64,000 nt of DNA from Ceratobasidium sp. AG-K (lineage: Eukaryota; Basidiomycota; Agaricomycetes; Cantharellales; Ceratobasidiaceae). Numbering within the stretch: the first letter of the stretch is position 1; each line of letters opens with the position of its first letter. The stretch is from assembly GCA_037039685.1 (NCBI GenBank), contig JAWNGF010000001.1:8184001-8248000 (forward strand), read 5' to 3'. Below are positions 59,029-64,000 of the stretch, one piece after another. Made by a program: the position numbers and the translations under genes. Under the pieces are notes generated by a model that had not been told where the DNA came from, did no database searches, and was given only the letters and a program-made list of their open reading frames with translations.

Positions 59029-60922
59029 TTACATCGTCAGAGTACGAAAGGAGCGCCAGAGCCAGCACGTGAACACCATGGTCCAAAGCAAGAAGGGCAT
59101 CGAGGTCGCGTCTAGGGAGTTGGAGCTCGCAGAGCTTGGTATACTACCAAGAACCTTGGAGTTGCGGAATACGTGAACGTAGTTCTGTTCGAGTAACAGT
59201 CAGCGGCTGGGCAGAATCGCAGCGGGCGCGTTACTTACCACCGACCAAGAAGCATTCTATTCACGAGGCGAAGAAGGGTAAGCTTCTTGAGGTGATGGAA
59301 TGCAAATCTCGACTTACGTAGAAGACAGCTGGGTTCGCGACTTGCTCTGCACATGTTCCGGGGCAACCGCTATCCGCGTAAGTTGGACCACCGAGATCGC
59401 CTTGAAACAATATGAGCACACACACGGTGCTCCAAACCAATGAGTAGCTTACCACACAGCGTAATATCAAACACAATCTATCAACCAAGCGTGAGTTGGG
59501 CATCAGATGATGGCAAGGAGTAGATGCGTACGACATGGTCCCAGAAATACTTCTTAGGGTCACACCCGTCAGGCGACAGCAAGACGGTGGGCTTGCCCCA
59601 GTTTGCCGGGTTGGGTGTGTTGCTAGTGATATCTCGTGGGATCGTTGAACGGTGGAAAAACCCTAATTATGCTTTTTTATGAGTATCGAGCCGAACAAGA
59701 AAGGAGGCGACGCACATCCGTAAATGCCGTTGTCGTCCCAGCGTGTGGCAAACACCCCTCCGCCCACCGCGTTGAACGGCGCGCCGAACGATGCAACACT
59801 ATCATTGATGAGACCGCATCCCATACCTCCGTTTTCGTGCGAACAGTCATCAGCCTAGGGTCCGGTGAGCTGAGTTCCACCGGGCAAACACATTGGCTAC
59901 TTACGACTAAGTTTCCAGTAAAGTTCTGAGGGTTGGTGATCTTGCATCCTGGTCCCTGGGGTCAGCATCCTGATTTAACGAGCAGTTGGGCGACATACCT
60001 GGTCCGGTGTGGAATGTAGCTTGGTTCTTGGTACTCTCGTGCACACCCTCGAAAATATCGATTTCACCGCCATGCGGCCAGTTGGGTCCGACGGTCCTGC
60101 GATGAATTAATATAATGTTGACCCGATCGCACGAGGCGAGGTCAAACTCACCAAAAGGCAGGCCATGCGCCTAGTAACAGGAACGTTAGCATGGCATCAA
60201 TCAGGAATGTTGGCAGACTTACTACAGGCATGAGGAGCACGCTCGATATCAATAATAAACAGACCGCCGTTGTACCGCTTTTTCGATTGTATTCTCACAC
60301 TGCAACAACGGTTAGCCATTGAGTAAATGATATTACAGGTAACCTACCTCTTGCGATACTGCCCTGGCTGCAAAACGGTCGTGTTGTCCACTTTCATGAC
60401 GATCTTATCGTCCGGGGTCACATACGCCAATCCCTCTCGGAATGCCGTTTCGCGATCAACATACTCGACCATGCCACTGCCAAACACGTTAGCCACAGAT
60501 TAGAGTGCAGCATAACAAACATACTTGGTTGGATCGGCATAGTTGAAAAAATCGTAATCGCTAAAGGCCCGTTAGCTCGCGCGCTTCTCAACATGACCCA
60601 CTCACTCGTAAAAGCTCTGTCCCTCGTACAGAGAGTCGACAACCCAAACGCCCGTGTCGTTGTTGTTGCTTGTCGATTGCAGCTCTTTTACGTTTTCCAC
60701 ATTTGCCCTAGCCTCAAGTCTCTTCCTCTCGTGTGGGCGGAGAGAGCGCTTGATAGCGTCGAGGGGTTTGTTTAGGGAAATCCACATAGTGCTGAAGGAC
60801 GGCGATCGAGGGGGAAGGGAGTCGAGGCTCAGCGCATGAGAATGCGCGGCTATAGCCAGGACCTCAAGTGCTCCAAGAACCACGTTGCGGGCACGAAAAG
60901 GCTCGGCGTTTCTTGCCGTCAT
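59029..60922 (-). CDS. GH16 endo-beta-1,3(4)-glucanase-like enzyme, copy 1
   Basis: Secreted or membrane-linked GH16 laminarinase-type enzyme acting on beta-1,3/1,4-glucan. The N-terminus from MTARNAEPFRARN has a hydrophobic stretch VVLGALEVLAIAAHSHA and then a basic region. Core motifs: [72 protein letters not shown] (catalytic EIDIFE), [43 protein letters not shown] and KKYFWDHIVFDITLCGDLGG. It ends with a Ser-rich stretch and the hydrophobic tail MPFLLWTMVFTCWLW, perhaps a GPI signal although the end is basic. About 10 exons, frame open where checked. Tandem with copy 2. Confidence 0.88.
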
Positions 60923-61417
60923 TCTTGGGCGGAAAACAGCACCTGAAATCCGGTCTTTATTAGTGGGCAGCGACGGGGCGCAAGCGAGGGTCGTCGAGGT
61001 CGTAAAAACGTAAGAGCAGACGAAGACAAAAGAGCGTTGGGCGGCACTAACCGACGCTCGGGACGGGATGCCAAGACTTCATTTCAAACACATGAGGTGT
61101 AATTGTTTACATGTGTTACCCCGTGATTACCCGTGAAACGTTAACATGTCTCAACCCAAGGGCAACGGTCCTACCCATCTCCAACAAAGGGGTCACTCCT
61201 TTTGAGCATGGAGTAACGGCCTGGTAATTGTAGTCTCGGGGCCAGTCGGCCAAGTCCCTCGGAGTTGGTGGCAATTTCTTAGATATGCCCTCAGCATCAA
61301 GTGTCAATTGAATGTATGCTATTGAAACAGACAACCCCCAGCGCATAAATCTATATACTGAAATCATAACGTGTCATAAATATCGAAATAAGCTCGTAAT
61401 CTACCATACAGTTTGGG
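60923..61417. other. Gap between the two GH16 genes
   Basis: This gap holds the promoter of GH16 copy 1 and the 3' flank of copy 2. No gene seen. Confidence 0.5.
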
Positions 61418-63263
61418 TTAACCTCCAAGGTTCAAAGACAGTAATAGCCCTAATAGCAGAGCTGAGATAAGGGAAATGTGCAGTGCAGTGACAGGCGATG
61501 CATGAGGCTCGGCACCACTGTGGCTGCCTGACACCTTCGAGTTCCTGAAGACGTGAACGTAGTTCTAAAAGAAACGTCAGCGTATGCATTGAGCCAGCCA
61601 CAAACGAGCGTACTATAGACCACGTAGTATTCTGCCAGCAACCTGATCAGTTCCACAATGTTTGCTCTTACGCGCTAGACTCACATAAAAGTTATTGGGA
61701 TCTAAAACATGGTCCGAGCACGTCCCAGGGCAGCCATTTGCGGGGTCAGAGTACGAGGCACCCGCCCAATCACCTAAGAACACCCAAGTCAAAACGCCAA
61801 GTTCGCCCATACTCCTCAAGACATACCACAAAAAGTAATATCAAACACAATCTACCAAACAACCCAACTCAGCTAAACCACGTCGTCTCACGAGCAAAAC
61901 AAGACGTACCTGGTGATCCCAAAAGTATTTGTTAGGCGGACACGATGAGTTGGATAACAGCGCTGTCGGTTCACCCCACAAGTCGGGGTTGGGCACTTTC
62001 TGGATGATGTCATTTGGGATGGTCAAGCGGTGAAAGAACCCTGCGACACCAGAAGCACCGAGACGATAGAGAATCAGCACTCTTTGATCTGTGGATGAAA
62101 TTCGAGTCACAGGACGTACAAATCCACACGCCATTCGAGTCCCAACGACTGGCAAAAACGCCTCCTCCCAAGGCGTTGAAAGGAGCTCCAAACGAGGCGG
62201 CACTGTCGTTGATCAAGCCGCAGCCGGCATTATTGTCGGCATATGCAGAGCAGTCGCTTGACTAATGTGCTAAAATTAGTTATTATGGTCAAATTACTTG
62301 GAGGCACGAACCAGCAGGTTGCCGGTAAAGTTTTGAGGGTCGGTAATAGTACAGCCTGCAAGGTTATTTAGTTACCAACAAAAGGGAGCATACGAGCACT
62401 CACCATCAGCCGTGTGAAACGTTGCTTGATTCTTAGTATTTTCATGCACACCCTCAAAAATATCAATCTCTCCACCGTGAGGCCAATTTGGTCCGACGGT
62501 CCTATAATAGAAATACCTCCGTCGGCGGGAGCAAAACGTGAATTTGAATCCGCTTACCAGAATGCAGGCCAGGTACCTGCAACGCAAGTGAGTGAGAGAC
62601 TGTGAGCCGAGATGATAATGACGCACCACAACCGTGCGGAGAGCGCTCTAAATCCAGAATAAACAGACCGCCGTTGAATCGTTTCTGGGATTGGATTCGT
62701 ACACTGGGTAGAGGGTCAGTTTGAGCCATGGGAGCGGAAGGGCAAGACTGACCTCTTTCTGTTCTGACCCTGAGTGAGCCAAGTCGTGTTATCCACCTTC
62801 ATGACGATCTTGTTGTCGGCGGTCACATATGCCAAGCTCTCATTAAATGCGGTATCGCGATCGACGTATTGCACTTGTCCACTAACGTAGCAACTCTGGT
62901 TAGCGCAACGTCTAATGGGCTTGATTCTTCGGAGCTCACTTGGTCGGATCCTTGTCGGTGTAAAAATCAAACCCACTACACCGACTGCTCAGCAAAATAA
63001 TTTATAAACCCGGAATAGGCTCACTCGAAAAAGTCCTGTCCCTCATATAGGGTATCCACAACCCACAAATCTGTAGTACCGTTGCCAGACGTCGTAGCAT
63101 CGACCTGGACTGTTCCCCCGCTCCTGCCCCACAACCGTTGTCCCAGACTTCCTAGCGAGGGGAACGGAACCTTGCTTAATATTGAGGGCCGGGATGGAGT
63201 GGCAGACACAGATGTGCCCAGAACGAGACCAGTGAATACGCCAAGACACAGTCTGCGGCCCAT
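61418..63263 (-). CDS. GH16 endo-beta-1,3(4)-glucanase-like enzyme, copy 2
   Basis: Paralogue of copy 1. I use the ATG at 63263 (MGRRLCLGVFTGLVLGTSVS, a good signal peptide), because the in-frame triplet at 63281 is TTG. Core: [124 protein letters not shown] and KYFWDHQIVFDITFCGDWAG. It ends NYVHVFRNSKVSGSHSGAEP, then a hydrophobic tail ISLISALLLGLLLSLNLGG, a convincing GPI signal. A wall-remodelling or host-glucan role is possible. Confidence 0.9.
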
Positions 63264-63670
63264 TTTAGCAGTGATGTACAACCGGCTTGGCGGAGGGTAA
63301 CGTTAATTGGATAGGCCGTAAGGAGTATAGGTGAAGACGAGAGATCTAGAGAGAAATACCGGGTCTATATCATCAGGCGGGAGGTGGGAGAGGACAGCTA
63401 TAACTCGTGTTTTGCCCAAACACTATTCCTTGGCCGGTCACGAGCTGTTCTAATTTCGGCACACTGATGACACACAAAGCACGAGGCAAGCGCGAGGCAT
63501 TCCGCCCGAAACGCATGTGTGGGCGGCTAATCTGTGACTTTTGTAAATAAGGCTGCGCGACGCAGCCGAAATGCATAGTTGACCACATGGATTCCATAAC
63601 TGGCATGAACATATTTGACACAGAGCCTGCAACAAGTGCGTAATACAAAGTAGAAAAACAAGCGAGTTGC
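63264..63670. other. GH16 copy 2 promoter and eL15 3' flank
   Basis: No gene seen; an AT-rich GATATAGA near 63363-63370 about 100 bp before the GH16 ATG may serve as TATA. Confidence 0.45.
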
Positions 63671-64000
63671 TCATCGGTAGCGGCGGAGAGATAGGCTAAA
63701 TTTAGGGGTAAATACTTATGAACGAGTGCACTAGGCCTATTCACGTACGTGTTGTGCCTCTTCCAGGTAGCGCGGGCAGTAGTATGGTTGTGACGATTGC
63801 CCTTGCCGAGGCCACGGTTCTAAGGACAGAGTCAGACACAGGGACCCGAAATGGATTCATATTACTCACTTGCTTGCCAATGCTGGTAAGACCGCGAGCC
63901 TCGCGCCTCTTGTGGACGGGGTTGACGATCCAGTTGATCCTGGGATCACGGCGAACCTAATTCCAAAGTGAGACAAACTCATACAAACGCATACAGCATA
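63671..64000 (-). CDS. RPL15: 60S ribosomal protein eL15, C-terminal part (cut by the window edge)
   Basis: Three exons are visible: 63870-63956, 63749-63819 and 63671-63695. They read [20 protein letters not shown] and RGLTSIGKQ, then [20 protein letters not shown] and RHNT, then LSLRRYR, which is the canonical end of eL15. The window edge falls in an intron, so the first two thirds are missing. Conservation is near complete and the splice sites are clean. Confidence 0.95.

Noticed and set aside
1..64000. CRISPR arrays, insertion sequences, prokaryotic operons, autonomous transposons
   Set aside because: None is present: the window is eukaryotic, and I saw no transposase, reverse transcriptase, long terminal repeats or spaced direct-repeat arrays.

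Overview
This window is nuclear DNA of a filamentous basidiomycete, most likely Rhizoctonia solani or a close Ceratobasidiaceae relative. Genes are cut into many exons by introns of about 48-70 bp with GT..AG ends. Intergenic gaps are short and both strands are used. The gene set is typical of Agaricomycetes: a NACHT-WD40 NLR, KRE6/SKN1-type glucan synthesis proteins, GH43 arabinanases and GPI-anchored GH16 enzymes. The species call rests on recalled family resemblance, not on a search.

Layout. 1.3-6.2 kb holds a broken NLR (coiled N-terminus, NACHT, about 14 WD40 repeats). 6.6-12.4 kb carries a CCCH zinc-finger protein, eIF2alpha and a zinc alcohol dehydrogenase. 12.7-20.9 kb is a head-to-tail array of three KRE6/SKN1-like genes, followed by class II fructose-bisphosphate aldolase. 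22.9-28.7 kb is an old tandem duplication: each unit has a GH43 endo-arabinanase and a PIG-P/GPI19 segment; GPI19 is complete in the distal unit and a 5'-truncated relic in the proximal one. 29-31.3 kb encodes a GPI-anchored GH13 alpha-amylase.

31.6-40.7 kb is mostly housekeeping: an MFS_5 transporter, OXR1 (TLDc), SDH4 and CTF4/AND-1. 40.9-57.7 kb holds less-known genes: a small Ala/Ser-rich surface protein, an SVIP-like VCP-interacting peptide, a Pro-rich adaptor, a Cys-tailed small protein, an EF-hand protein with an acidic tract, a DUF4203 seven-TM protein, a 109-residue orphan and an F-box protein. 59-63.3 kb has two tandem GPI-anchored GH16 glucanases. The right edge cuts ribosomal protein eL15.

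Functional theme. Eight carbohydrate-active enzyme genes (three KRE6-type, two GH43, one GH13, two GH16) sit in one 64-kb stretch, most in tandem pairs or triplets. They serve the fungus's own beta-glucan wall and plant pectin/starch polymers. GPI19 makes the anchor type that the amylase and probably the GH16 enzymes and the Ala/Ser protein use, but nothing shows that this proximity is functional.

Reliability. In three conserved genes (FBA1, SUI2, GPI19) a single-base indel next to a short homopolymer breaks an otherwise canonical protein, so either the consensus has small errors or the alleles are damaged. This lowers confidence in frameshift-only pseudogene calls, but the NLR also has in-frame nonsense codons. 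I found no convincing new multi-gene system; the best leads are the segmental duplication, the triplicated KRE6 array with a shared promoter block, the eIF2alpha insertion and the aldolase micro-exons.
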